From positions 2,170,001 through 2,234,000 of the forward strand of contig NZ_FSRK01000001.1 in NCBI RefSeq assembly GCF_900141765.1: a stretch of DNA of 64,000 nt. The letters run 5' to 3'. The position numbers and the translations under genes were made by a program. This document shows positions 9,212 to 16,487 of this stretch, in pieces (position 1 is the first letter of the stretch; each line of letters opens with the position of its first letter). This DNA comes from Epilithonimonas zeae (GTDB lineage Bacteria > Bacteroidota > Bacteroidia > Flavobacteriales > Weeksellaceae). The notes under the pieces were generated by a model. It had not been told where the DNA came from and did no database searches. It worked only from the letters and a program-made list of their open reading frames with translations.

Positions 9212-9568
9212 ATCAACCTCTTTGCACATCTAATTTAGTTTTTCTTTATTTAATAGTTTATATTATTCAATACTAAAATTAAAGAAGCTGACGAAATGTG
9301 CAATTTTTTCATCCGTCACAAAATTAAAAAACATCTATTTTTAACAGTTATCTAAAATTCCAATGTTGCAAAAAGACAGAATTTATAAGTAAAAAAATTA
9401 AGTATATCGTTGCCTTGATCAGTTGGACTTTCAGTTTATGAATCAATGAATTATTTAAACTTCATTTGAATTGTTTAAATAAAAACAGGTAGTATGTAGT
9501 AACAAGCAACTTTTACTATTTCAAAAAATAACTGTTACCTTTACATCTTCTTTAAAACTAAAATAGTT
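9212..9568. other. Intergenic region between the AraC regulator and the ClC channel gene
   Basis: About 360 AT-rich bases separate these divergent genes. I see no coding frame worth calling. It should hold both promoters. The plus-strand sequence TACCTTTA, about 30 bases before the channel start, is a loose match to the TAnnTTTG -7 element. Confidence 0.4.
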
Positions 9569-10870
9569 ATGCAAGGCAATACAGCGTACAGAAAGAAAAT
9601 AATCAGATCCAGCTATGTCAAATTAATCGGGATATCTATTATCGTTAGTATTATCTGTTGTCTTATATCTTATACTTTAAAACATTTAACAGGACAGGTA
9701 CAAGAATACCTCTTTGAACAAATTATAGCCACGGAAAACAAATTGTTAATCTTTTTACCAAGTGTAGGTATTACAACAATCTACTTCCTACGTAAATATT
9801 TCTTTCAGAACAGAAAAAATAAAGGAATTAAAGAAATATATACAACCCTGGAAACAAGAAAAGATCATCTTCCTTTTTTTAAAATACCTTCTCATTGTGT
9901 TAATGGCTTTTTAACAGTGATTTTCGGAGGATCTACAGGAGTAGAAGTGTCAACAGTAGTTGCCACCGCAACAGTTGGTAATCAGGCCTACAAACATTTG
10001 CATAGTGCTTGGGCCTACAAGACGGAACTGATATGTGCAGGTATTATAGCGGGTGTAACCGTACTCTTTGGAAGTTCGCTGGGCGGTTTTTTATTTGCAT
10101 TTGAAGTTATTGCACGTAAATACAATAAAACCTTACTGATCAGTGGAATAAGTTCGATGATTGTAGCTCATCTATTTGTACATTTTTATGACTCAAATCC
10201 ACTATTTACATTTAAGGTACAGGACTGGCGTTGGCAATCCATACCTTTTGCTATGATACTAAGTTTAATCGGAGGTATATTTGCGCTTTATTTTACGAAA
10301 ATTGTCATCTACGCAAAAACATTTTTTGGTGGGATTAACAACAATTTCATCCGTGTAAATTTAGGTGCCATAACTGTTGGGGTATTTATCTTTTTTCTTC
10401 CGGCTTTATATGGTGATAGTTATCACGGACTTGGTAAAATCCTCGAATTTAGTTCGTACGACATCGTTAATCTCGCATATTTAATTCCTCTGGTTTTGCT
10501 TATCTTCATAAAGCCATTGGCGGCTTCCCTCACTCTCGGTGCAGGCGGTGACGGCGGTGTATTTGCCCCGAGTATTGTTACAGGTGCGTTTTTAGGGGTA
10601 TTTTTTGCCCAATTCTGCAACCATTATTTAGGTACCCATCTTGTGATTATTAATTTTGCGTTATTTGGAGCAGCTGCCATGCTTTCCGCAGCTATTCACG
10701 CCCCTCTTACTGCCACGTTTATTATTTCCAGTATAGTACCGTCTGGATATCTATTGCTGTTTCCTTTGTTCATCAGTAGTGTTATTTCTAAAATTCTGGC
10801 AAAGAAAATCTATCCTTACAATGTGTATACTTACAAAGAATTTTCAAGCAGCCGGAACGTAATAAATTGA
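9569..10870 (+). CDS. ClC-family chloride channel or H+/Cl- antiporter
   Basis: The 433-residue integral membrane protein has about ten hydrophobic segments and the hallmark ClC loops: GGSTGVEVS near residue 125, in place of the usual GREGP, and GGVFAPSIVTGAFLG near residue 330. The glutamate in GVEVS aligns with the gating glutamate, so transport activity is likely retained. ClC proteins move chloride or fluoride across the inner membrane. No C-terminal CBS domains are present. It stands alone, with a stretch of about 360 bases before it and about 490 after it. Confidence 0.85.
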   Translation: MQGNTAYRKKIIRSSYVKLIGISIIVSIICCLISYTLKHLTGQVQEYLFEQIIATENKLLIFLPSVGITTIYFLRKYFFQNRKNKGIKEIYTTLETRKDHLPFFKIPSHCVNGFLTVIFGGSTGVEVSTVVATATVGNQAYKHLHSAWAYKTELICAGIIAGVTVLFGSSLGGFLFAFEVIARKYNKTLLISGISSMIVAHLFVHFYDSNPLFTFKVQDWRWQSIPFAMILSLIGGIFALYFTKIVIYAKTFFGGINNNFIRVNLGAITVGVFIFFLPALYGDSYHGLGKILEFSSYDIVNLAYLIPLVLLIFIKPLAASLTLGAGGDGGVFAPSIVTGAFLGVFFAQFCNHYLGTHLVIINFALFGAAAMLSAAIHAPLTATFIISSIVPSGYLLLFPLFISSVISKILAKKIYPYNVYTYKEFSSSRNVIN

Positions 10871-10979
10871 TTAAAAGTACCGTACGATATTTAAATACAA
10901 CAATCATATCAATAACACCTTCTTTGTTTATATTGGATTATTACATTTACTAAAAAAGTAATTTGCAAAAACTCTACAA

Positions 10980-11117
10980 CTACAAGTGATTAAATATTAA
11001 AATCGGGGTTACTAATTCCTTTTTGATTTGGCTCAAACGAAGTAAATCATCGATAAAAGTGTTTGAAGATACGCTCGTCTTGATCACAATCGACCCAAAG
11101 GCTCCAAATTGAGCCAT
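10980..11117 (-). pseudogene. Short 45-codon ORF, possible gene remnant
   Basis: Inside the 470-base gap after the ClC gene, the minus strand has an ATG at 11117 followed by 45 codons beginning MAQFGAFGSIVIK and including FIDDLLRLSQIKKE. The stretch is richer in G+C than its surroundings and reads like the N-terminus of a real protein, yet it ends abruptly in two stop codons. I cannot assign a family. It may be the stub of a truncated gene. The rest of 10871-11342 shows nothing else. Confidence 0.25.
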
Positions 11118-11363
11118 TTTTTTTGATTTTGATTCCAAAATAATGCAGATTGTTGTTTCTTTAAAGTACTCATACTTTTATATAGAACTTAAGGGATCAG
11201 TTAACTTATGACATAAAAACTGATATATCAGCGGGATTAGTTTCCAAATCCCAATTCTTAATCTACTAGGATACATTACCTCTCTGTTCACTTAAAGATA
11301 TCGGCTGAAATTTGATCCAAACTATAATTTTTTCTGATCATTTTGTTTAACCTATATCAAAAA

Positions 11364-11948
11364 ATGAAAAAAATAATAAAGTTTGCACTGCTCTTTTTTG
11401 GAAGCTTTGCAATGGCACAGGTAGCAATTGGGAAAGCCACGATTTCTGTTATTCCCGCTACCAGCACACCCAATCCATCCATCTCATTGGAGTTCGGAGA
11501 TTATGTTGCGCCTAATGGCAGAGGCATTGTAGTCCCTTGGGTCACCTCAGCCGCGGGCACCACAGGTTCGGTGACAGGTACAATTATTTACGACGTTACC
11601 GATAAGATATTGAAGTACAAAAACAGCGCTACCACTTGGTTTAATTTATCAAAAAATGAAACTACCACAGTAGATGGTACTGCCAACTTCGATACCACAG
11701 GTGTTGTCAATACCAGTCTCCAGACGCCAACTACAGAGATTGCAACGGCTAAAATGAGTATTGGGACGCCATCCAGCGTACCGGGTATTTTAGTCTTGGA
11801 GGATACAACAAAGGCAATGGTATTACCAAAAGTGCCAAGTCCGCACCTCAATATTATCAATCCCGAGCCTGGTACAATGGCATATGATACCACCACCAAA
11901 CAGCTCGCGATCTACAATGGTAAAGTCTGGTCTTTCTGGAAACCATGA
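11364..11948 (+). CDS. Secreted hypothetical protein of Chryseobacterium type
   Basis: Starting at the ATG at 11364 (MKKIIKFALLFFGSFAMAQ), the 194-residue protein has a clean signal peptide cleaved after AMAQ, a typical Flavobacteriia site. The mature part is rich in Thr, Ser and Pro (VIPATSTPNPSISLEFGDYVAP) and contains two similar blocks: TGTIIYDVTDKILKYKNSATTWFNLS, and later PGTMAYDTTTKQLAIYNGKVWSFWKP. This repeated YD-T-K-L-Y-W pattern resembles the short collar or head domains found in many secreted Bacteroidetes proteins. The function is unknown. A strong terminator follows directly. Confidence 0.65.
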   Translation: MKKIIKFALLFFGSFAMAQVAIGKATISVIPATSTPNPSISLEFGDYVAPNGRGIVVPWVTSAAGTTGSVTGTIIYDVTDKILKYKNSATTWFNLSKNETTTVDGTANFDTTGVVNTSLQTPTTEIATAKMSIGTPSSVPGILVLEDTTKAMVLPKVPSPHLNIINPEPGTMAYDTTTKQLAIYNGKVWSFWKP

Positions 11949-11969
11949 TAAAAAATTTAATGATAATCT

Positions 11970-12006
11970 AAAAAATCCGTCTCACAAAAATTTGAGGCGG
12001 ATTTTT
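11970..12006 (+). terminator. Rho-independent terminator after the secreted protein gene
   Basis: The arms AAAAATCCGTCTCA and TGAGGCGGATTTTT pair over 14 positions with one G-T wobble around a short loop, and the hairpin is followed by a T-rich tail. Confidence 0.85.
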
Positions 12007-12124
12007 CTATTTATTAAAATCTTCGTTATTTTGAAAAATATAAGAACTTGCTCTAAGCAGGCAACATTGTTTCTTAGATTTTGTGCTAAAGCATGTAATC
12101 CCTAAAATAGCTTCCTGAGATTCG

Positions 12125-12149
12125 TATTTATTTATTTATTTATTTATTT
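12125..12149. repeat. TATT tetranucleotide tandem repeat
   Basis: Six consecutive TATT units plus one T occur in non-coding DNA. Such tracts can slip in length. Nothing ties it to a gene start here, since the next coding region begins about 750 bases downstream. Confidence 0.9.
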
Positions 12150-12897
12150 CCAAATTTACTAATTGACAAATCTCTCTTCTTGTGGATTTCCGTAAACAAT
12201 AAAAATCAGCAAAAATTTTCCATTCAGTATTTTCACTGAATTTTTCTATCTTTTTAACAACAAAAAATACAAATTTCTCATTGGGATTTTACGAGCAAAA
12301 CCTATTTAGAATCTCCGGGCTTATGAGATTATAAATCCGGATCTTTCGGTTTTGTTTCAAGGGTAACTCTTAGTATTTTGTATGGAGTTCAATCTGGTTT
12401 GTTAGGCTTTTGAATCTGGCTTAATAGCTTTAGTTGATTCCATAAAATAATAATTTAGTTATGAATATTAGTATTAATTCATAATCGTCACTAGATAATT
12501 ACGGAAAACCCTAACCTATAAATCTTTAATAAATTTTATTCATAATGTAAATAGTTATCTTTGCAACACTTAAATTTATATAGTAATTTGAATAAAATCA
12601 TTTAAAATCTAGCACTTCACTTTAAATTCTGTTACGGAATACGATCAAATTTTTCAATGTAAAACTGGAAGAAAAGTTGAAGTGCCTGCGGTATTATTGG
12701 GCGTCCCTTTCTCTTTGTGTTATTGCCTTTGGTAGGGCTTCTGTAACAAGTGGTGAATTTGCCACGTTTTTTTTGTGATTTTTCGTATAAATTAAATAAT
12801 TGACCAATGAATAAAATTTTTCTTCGTTTATGACCGAGTTTCATATTGGGGACTAGAGGAATCGGGATTATCTCTTAAAAACAGGGATTAAATCATA
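12150..12897. other. Non-coding region with one strong -7 promoter element
   Basis: About 750 bases hold no convincing gene. TATCTTTG at 12556-12563 on the plus strand is a good -7 element in AT-rich DNA. A transcript from it would have a leader of over 300 bases before the membrane regulator gene at 12898. An open minus-strand frame at 12632-12844 is basic and low in complexity, and I do not call it. Confidence 0.4.
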
Positions 12898-13794
12898 TTG
12901 ACCAACCAGTACCTCTTCCTGCTTGCCATTATTTATTCAGTCCAAAGCTTTTTCAGTTTTCTGTTCATAGGTTTTGGTATAACTACATACATTCTTCTCG
13001 CGGTATCCTCTCTGTTTTATATGTTTTTTACTTTTTTCAAATCACTAAGAACTAATAAATATGTAATCTCGTTTATATTTTTATTGCTGTGCAGTATTAC
13101 GAACTACTATTCTTCTTTATGCGGAATAGAAAGCGGAATCTTCCTTTTCTATTTCCCTATGCTGTCTGCCGTATTTATCTTTTTATCCATAAAGGAAAAC
13201 AAAATGTTTGTTATCTTTATCCTTTTATTTATTCTTTCCAACCTGTATCTCTCTGCAGGAAGCAACTTTACATTGATAAGAAACAGTGAAAAATATTTTG
13301 CTTTCAGAAATACTTTATTACTTCTCAACATTAGTTGTATGCTATCTATACTGATGCTGAATTCTTATTTTTTTCATGTCAAAAGAGAAGAATACTATTT
13401 TACATCTAATAGGAATCTCTACAAGCAGGAAGAAATTGAGAATTTGAAAAATGAGCTGCTTCGCGTACAGGAATTAATTAGTGCAGATGACATTACTGAG
13501 GAAAGTCTCAAGCATCTTGTAGAATCGGCTCAAATAAATGATGCGCTTTTTGTCGAAAAGTTCAATAAGTTCTTTCCGGATTTTTATAATAAAATAAACA
13601 ATACTTCTTCCGCTCCTTTAACTCTTTCTGATTTAAAATACTGTGGTATGCTAAAACTTGGTTTCACTACAAAACAGATTGCTATCTATACAAACTCATC
13701 TATAAAATCGGTGGAAAGTAAAAAATACAGATTGAGAAAAAAATTAGCAATACAAATTGACGAAAATTCAAAGGATTGGTTTTCAAATATTTAA
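12898..13794 (+). CDS. Membrane-bound LuxR-type transcriptional regulator
   Basis: The 298-residue protein has about five to six hydrophobic segments in its first 155 residues, a short coiled coil (YKQEEIENLKNELLRVQEL), and a C-terminal LuxR/GerE-like helix-turn-helix. In the latter LKLGFTTKQIAIYTNSSIKSVES is followed by KKYRLRKKLAI. The start is the TTG at 12898: the frame is closed by a stop two codons earlier, and the first membrane segment begins at once. It presumably senses an envelope signal and regulates transcription from the inner membrane. The secreted protein gene downstream reads the same way and may be its partner. The target is unknown. Confidence 0.7.
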   Translation: MTNQYLFLLAIIYSVQSFFSFLFIGFGITTYILLAVSSLFYMFFTFFKSLRTNKYVISFIFLLLCSITNYYSSLCGIESGIFLFYFPMLSAVFIFLSIKENKMFVIFILLFILSNLYLSAGSNFTLIRNSEKYFAFRNTLLLLNISCMLSILMLNSYFFHVKREEYYFTSNRNLYKQEEIENLKNELLRVQELISADDITEESLKHLVESAQINDALFVEKFNKFFPDFYNKINNTSSAPLTLSDLKYCGMLKLGFTTKQIAIYTNSSIKSVESKKYRLRKKLAIQIDENSKDWFSNI

Positions 13795-13807
13795 AAACAA
13801 GACATCC

Positions 13808-13858
13808 CCCTCGTTTTCACTCGCAAGCGTGACCGAGAGGGTTCCAGGACCTCTTTTT
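13808..13858 (+). terminator. Terminator-like inverted repeat
   Basis: CCCTC at 13808-13812 pairs with GAGGG at 13837-13841. Inside, TCAC/GTGA and CGC/GCG arms extend the hairpin. A T-run (CTCTTTTTATT) follows. It closes the membrane LuxR gene. The rest of the sequence is unusually G+C-rich for this locus and may belong to a dispersed palindromic element. Confidence 0.5.
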
Positions 13859-13872
13859 ATTCTGCCCTAAAA

Positions 13873-13880
13873 TACTTTTG
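13873..13880 (+). promoter_or_regulatory. -7 element TACTTTTG before the secreted protein gene
   Basis: TACTTTTG matches the Bacteroidetes -7 consensus TAnnTTTG and lies 33 bases before the TTG start at 13914. I see no clear TTG at the -33 position. Confidence 0.4.
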
Positions 13881-13913
13881 TATCAATCTTTATCAAAATA
13901 AAAGATTTAGAAA

Positions 13914-14573
13914 TTGATACATCAGGACGATTTTAAAAATTACAGACACCAGTTATTCTTATTTGATGCAATTAAAATTGAGAGAACTTGTGCTGTATAT
14001 ATTTTTCTGTTCTTTCTCATCTACTTTCCGGGTCAATCCCAGATTTATCAAAGGGAAAATAACGGTATCTACATTACAAAGGGGACAAAAATAATCTCTG
14101 AAAATCACCTTCATGATTCCGGCTGTTCCGATAACATCTATGTTTTAGACGGGACTACAATCACAGGATTACGAGAAAATACTAAGTCAAAAATACATTT
14201 TGCTGATTTAAGATATAAACATCTGGAGAAAAGCTTAAAACAGGTAATATCCAAGAAGGGTAAAAAGGTTGCTAACTCCAAAGCTGAAGGGGTCAATCTG
14301 AAAATTGTTTTTAAAACTAGTAGTAACAGTGATAAATTTACACTTCTTACGAACCATTTTCTGACACCTGTCGCGCCAAGCAATCCTAATTGTGATAAAC
14401 TGTCATCTGTTCTACAAATTAACACGGTTCAGTTTGCAATTGATTTTGGTGGTAAAACCGCAGCTAACCAAAATAGTACTTTAACACTGATTCGGTCCAT
14501 ATCAAATTTTCACAGCATCCGTCCTCCGCCATACGTTCTGCCAGTTCTACACCAGCAAATCCACCTCCTATGA
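13914..14573 (+). CDS. Secreted hypothetical protein, C-terminus possibly altered
   Basis: The frame begins with TTG at 13914; no ATG precedes the hydrophobic segment CAVYIFLFFLIYFPGQSQ, which looks like a signal peptide cleaved after QSQ. The mature part has no family I recognise. It contains GTKIISENHLHD, ITGLRENTKSK and a basic region. The last residues (FHSIRPPPYVLPVLHQQ) are antisense to a truncated oxidoreductase fragment at 14467-14598, so the true C-terminus may be RPPP or may have been replaced at a recombination junction. It follows the membrane LuxR gene and may be functionally linked to it. Function unknown. Confidence 0.5.
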   Translation: MIHQDDFKNYRHQLFLFDAIKIERTCAVYIFLFFLIYFPGQSQIYQRENNGIYITKGTKIISENHLHDSGCSDNIYVLDGTTITGLRENTKSKIHFADLRYKHLEKSLKQVISKKGKKVANSKAEGVNLKIVFKTSSNSDKFTLLTNHFLTPVAPSNPNCDKLSSVLQINTVQFAIDFGGKTAANQNSTLTLIRSISNFHSIRPPPYVLPVLHQQIHLL

Positions 14574-14598
14574 TGATAATATTGTTGTCATTCTGCAT
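14467..14598 (-). pseudogene. Truncated N-terminus of an FAD/NAD(P)-dependent oxidoreductase
   Basis: From the ATG at 14598 the minus strand reads MQNDNNIIIIGGGFAGVELA, a textbook dinucleotide-binding motif (GGGFAG) as in type II NADH dehydrogenases. About 25-30 residues remain before the reading frame turns into unrelated sequence and stops at 14467-14469. No further oxidoreductase sequence follows. The fragment overlaps the end of the secreted protein gene on the other strand, so a deletion or insertion probably joined the two. Confidence 0.55.
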
Positions 14599-14772
14599 TA
14601 GAAATAGTTTAAAGTTGATAAAATCTATTTAACCATTTTTAAGCCAAATAGGTTTTTATCAGTTGAATCTTTTTTATGGTTAAAACCTAGCATATCAATA
14701 ATTTAAAAAATTAAAAATTAAAAAATTGGGCATTATAATTGTTATTTCAATATTTGAAATAATCAATATATA

Positions 14773-15231
14773 ATGGAAAATTCAAAAACAATTTCAATTT
14801 TAAATGATCTTCTTCATATCATTAATGACCGTTTGGAGGGTTTTGAAAACGTTGAAGGCAAGGTGTGGGAGAAGAACCATCAACTTAAGGATCAATATGA
14901 GCATATTACTACCCAAAGTAAAATAATGAAGAATGAGATCATTAATCTGATTACTTCTTTAGGTGGTAATCCCAGTGATTCAGTTTCTTTGTCCGGAAGC
15001 CTTCACAGAGCTTGGATTGATATTAAAAATTCAGTCATTGTCAGTCATTTAGAAGAATCGACATTACAGAATGTTATCTTCGGTGAGAAGGCTGCCATAC
15101 AATCGTATCAGGAGGCATTGGACAGCGGTGATCTTGATCCTGAAAGTTCTGAAGTCATTTCTGAACAACTCAAAAAAATCAAAGATTCAAGTCATCAATT
15201 CCAAGGAATATATGATAATATTAATTCGTAA
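14773..15231 (+). CDS. PA2169-family four-helix-bundle protein (DUF2383)
   Basis: The 152-residue, mostly helical protein fits the ferritin-like DUF2383/PA2169 family: an N-terminal helix ISILNDLLHIINDRLEGFENV, then ITSLGGNPSDSVSLSGSLHRAWIDIK and VIFGEKAAIQSYQEAL. Members are common in general-stress clusters beside catalases and dehydrogenases. That matches this neighbourhood. The biochemical role is not established. It is followed by a strong bidirectional terminator shared with the convergent dehydrogenase gene. Confidence 0.8.
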   Translation: MENSKTISILNDLLHIINDRLEGFENVEGKVWEKNHQLKDQYEHITTQSKIMKNEIINLITSLGGNPSDSVSLSGSLHRAWIDIKNSVIVSHLEESTLQNVIFGEKAAIQSYQEALDSGDLDPESSEVISEQLKKIKDSSHQFQGIYDNINS

Positions 15232-15257
15232 TTCAATTTAAAATTGATACTATAATT

Positions 15258-15293
15258 AGAAAGACCATCATTGTGATGGTCTTTCTAATTTTT
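15258..15293. terminator. Bidirectional terminator between the DUF2383 and dehydrogenase genes
   Basis: The arms AGAAAGACCATCA and TGATGGTCTTTCT pair perfectly over 13 bases around TTG, and a T-rich tract follows on the plus strand. It can end both convergent genes. Confidence 0.9.
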
Positions 15294-16460
15294 TTAAATC
15301 CATGGATCCAGGACTACTTTAACACATCCATCTTCTTTTTTATGGAAAATTTCATAACCTTTGGCTACATCGTCCAAACTTAACTTATGTGTAATAATAT
15401 CATCCAATTTTACCTGACCTGTTTCCACATATTTTAGTAGTTTATCTATAATAGAATGAACTGGCGATTGTCCGGCCTTGATAGTTATTCCCTTATCAAA
15501 GATCTGACCCAACTTGAAATTATCATAACTCACAGGATAAACTCCTAACACAGAAACAAAGCCTCCTCTTCGAACACCACTCATGCAAGCTTCTAAAACT
15601 TTAATGGAGCCTTTTTCAAAATTTAAAACTGCTTTCGCTTTATCTAATAGGTTCCGCTCTGGTTCAAAACCGACGGCATCAATACATAGATCTGCACCTC
15701 TGCCATCCGTCAGATTTCTGATTTCTTCAACCGTCTGCTCTGCGCTTTCCCATAGAATCGTTTCGCAGCCAGTTAGTCTTTTGATCTGATCGAGCCTATA
15801 CTGTAATGTGTCAATTACAATGACTTTCCTGGCATTGTGAAGGATCGCACTTTTAACGGACATCGATCCTACTGGTCCCGCTCCAAAGACAGCAACAGTT
15901 TCTCCTCCTTTCAGATCTCCCCACATTACTCCTGTATAACCGGTTGGGAAAATATCCGTCAAGAATAACACCTGTTCATCAGTTAAATTTTCAGGGACTT
16001 TCCTAGGGCCAAAATTAGCATATGGAACTCTCACATATTGAGCTTGTCCCCCGCTATAACCACCATACAGATCGGTGTATCCAAACATTCCGCCACCTTT
16101 TTCCGTCAAGATTCCACCTTCCGGACCATAATGGTCGGGATTGCTGTTTTCACAGGCTCCCGGAAGATCATGCTCACAAAAATAACACCCACCGCAAGCT
16201 ATTGGAAAAGGTACTACGACCCTATCTCCCACTTTTAGATGGGTAATATTCTTCCCGACATCTTCTATTATTCCCATAAATTCATGCCCCATAACCATTG
16301 GTTTTAATTGTGGCATTCCTCCGGAATACATATGGAGATCGCTGCCGCAAATCGCCGTCGATGTTACTTTGAGTATAATGTCTTTTTGATCTTCAATTTT
16401 CGGATCTTCAACTGTGTCACAGGTAATTTTACCCGGTGCGTGAAAAACTGCTGCTTTCAT
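15294..16460 (-). CDS. Zinc-dependent alcohol dehydrogenase (formaldehyde-dehydrogenase-like, MDR family)
   Basis: The 388-residue medium-chain dehydrogenase shows catalytic-zinc residues C38, H59 and E60 (AICGSDLH, MGHEF), structural-zinc cysteines C89, C92, C95 and C103, and a Rossmann GAGPVG motif. Segments such as DHYGPEGGILTEKGGGMFGY and the extra loop near YGGYSGGQAQYVRVPYA resemble the glutathione-independent formaldehyde dehydrogenase-like group. It would oxidise an alcohol or aldehyde hydrate with NAD(P). Its gene lies 28 bases after katE on the same strand, so the two are probably one stress operon. The substrate is unproven. Confidence 0.85.
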   Translation of the reverse strand: MKAAVFHAPGKITCDTVEDPKIEDQKDIILKVTSTAICGSDLHMYSGGMPQLKPMVMGHEFMGIIEDVGKNITHLKVGDRVVVPFPIACGGCYFCEHDLPGACENSNPDHYGPEGGILTEKGGGMFGYTDLYGGYSGGQAQYVRVPYANFGPRKVPENLTDEQVLFLTDIFPTGYTGVMWGDLKGGETVAVFGAGPVGSMSVKSAILHNARKVIVIDTLQYRLDQIKRLTGCETILWESAEQTVEEIRNLTDGRGADLCIDAVGFEPERNLLDKAKAVLNFEKGSIKVLEACMSGVRRGGFVSVLGVYPVSYDNFKLGQIFDKGITIKAGQSPVHSIIDKLLKYVETGQVKLDDIITHKLSLDDVAKGYEIFHKKEDGCVKVVLDPWI

Positions 16461-16487
16461 AACTTTAATATTTTGTGATTAGATGTC

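Noticed and set aside
12125-12149. TATT repeat as a phase-variation switch
   Set aside because: It is not inside a gene or close enough to any promoter to alter expression in a clear way.
12632-12844. Minus-strand open frame of 70 codons rich in Lys and Arg
   Set aside because: Low complexity, no recognisable fold, no promoter on that strand and no operon partner; likely chance in a non-coding gap.
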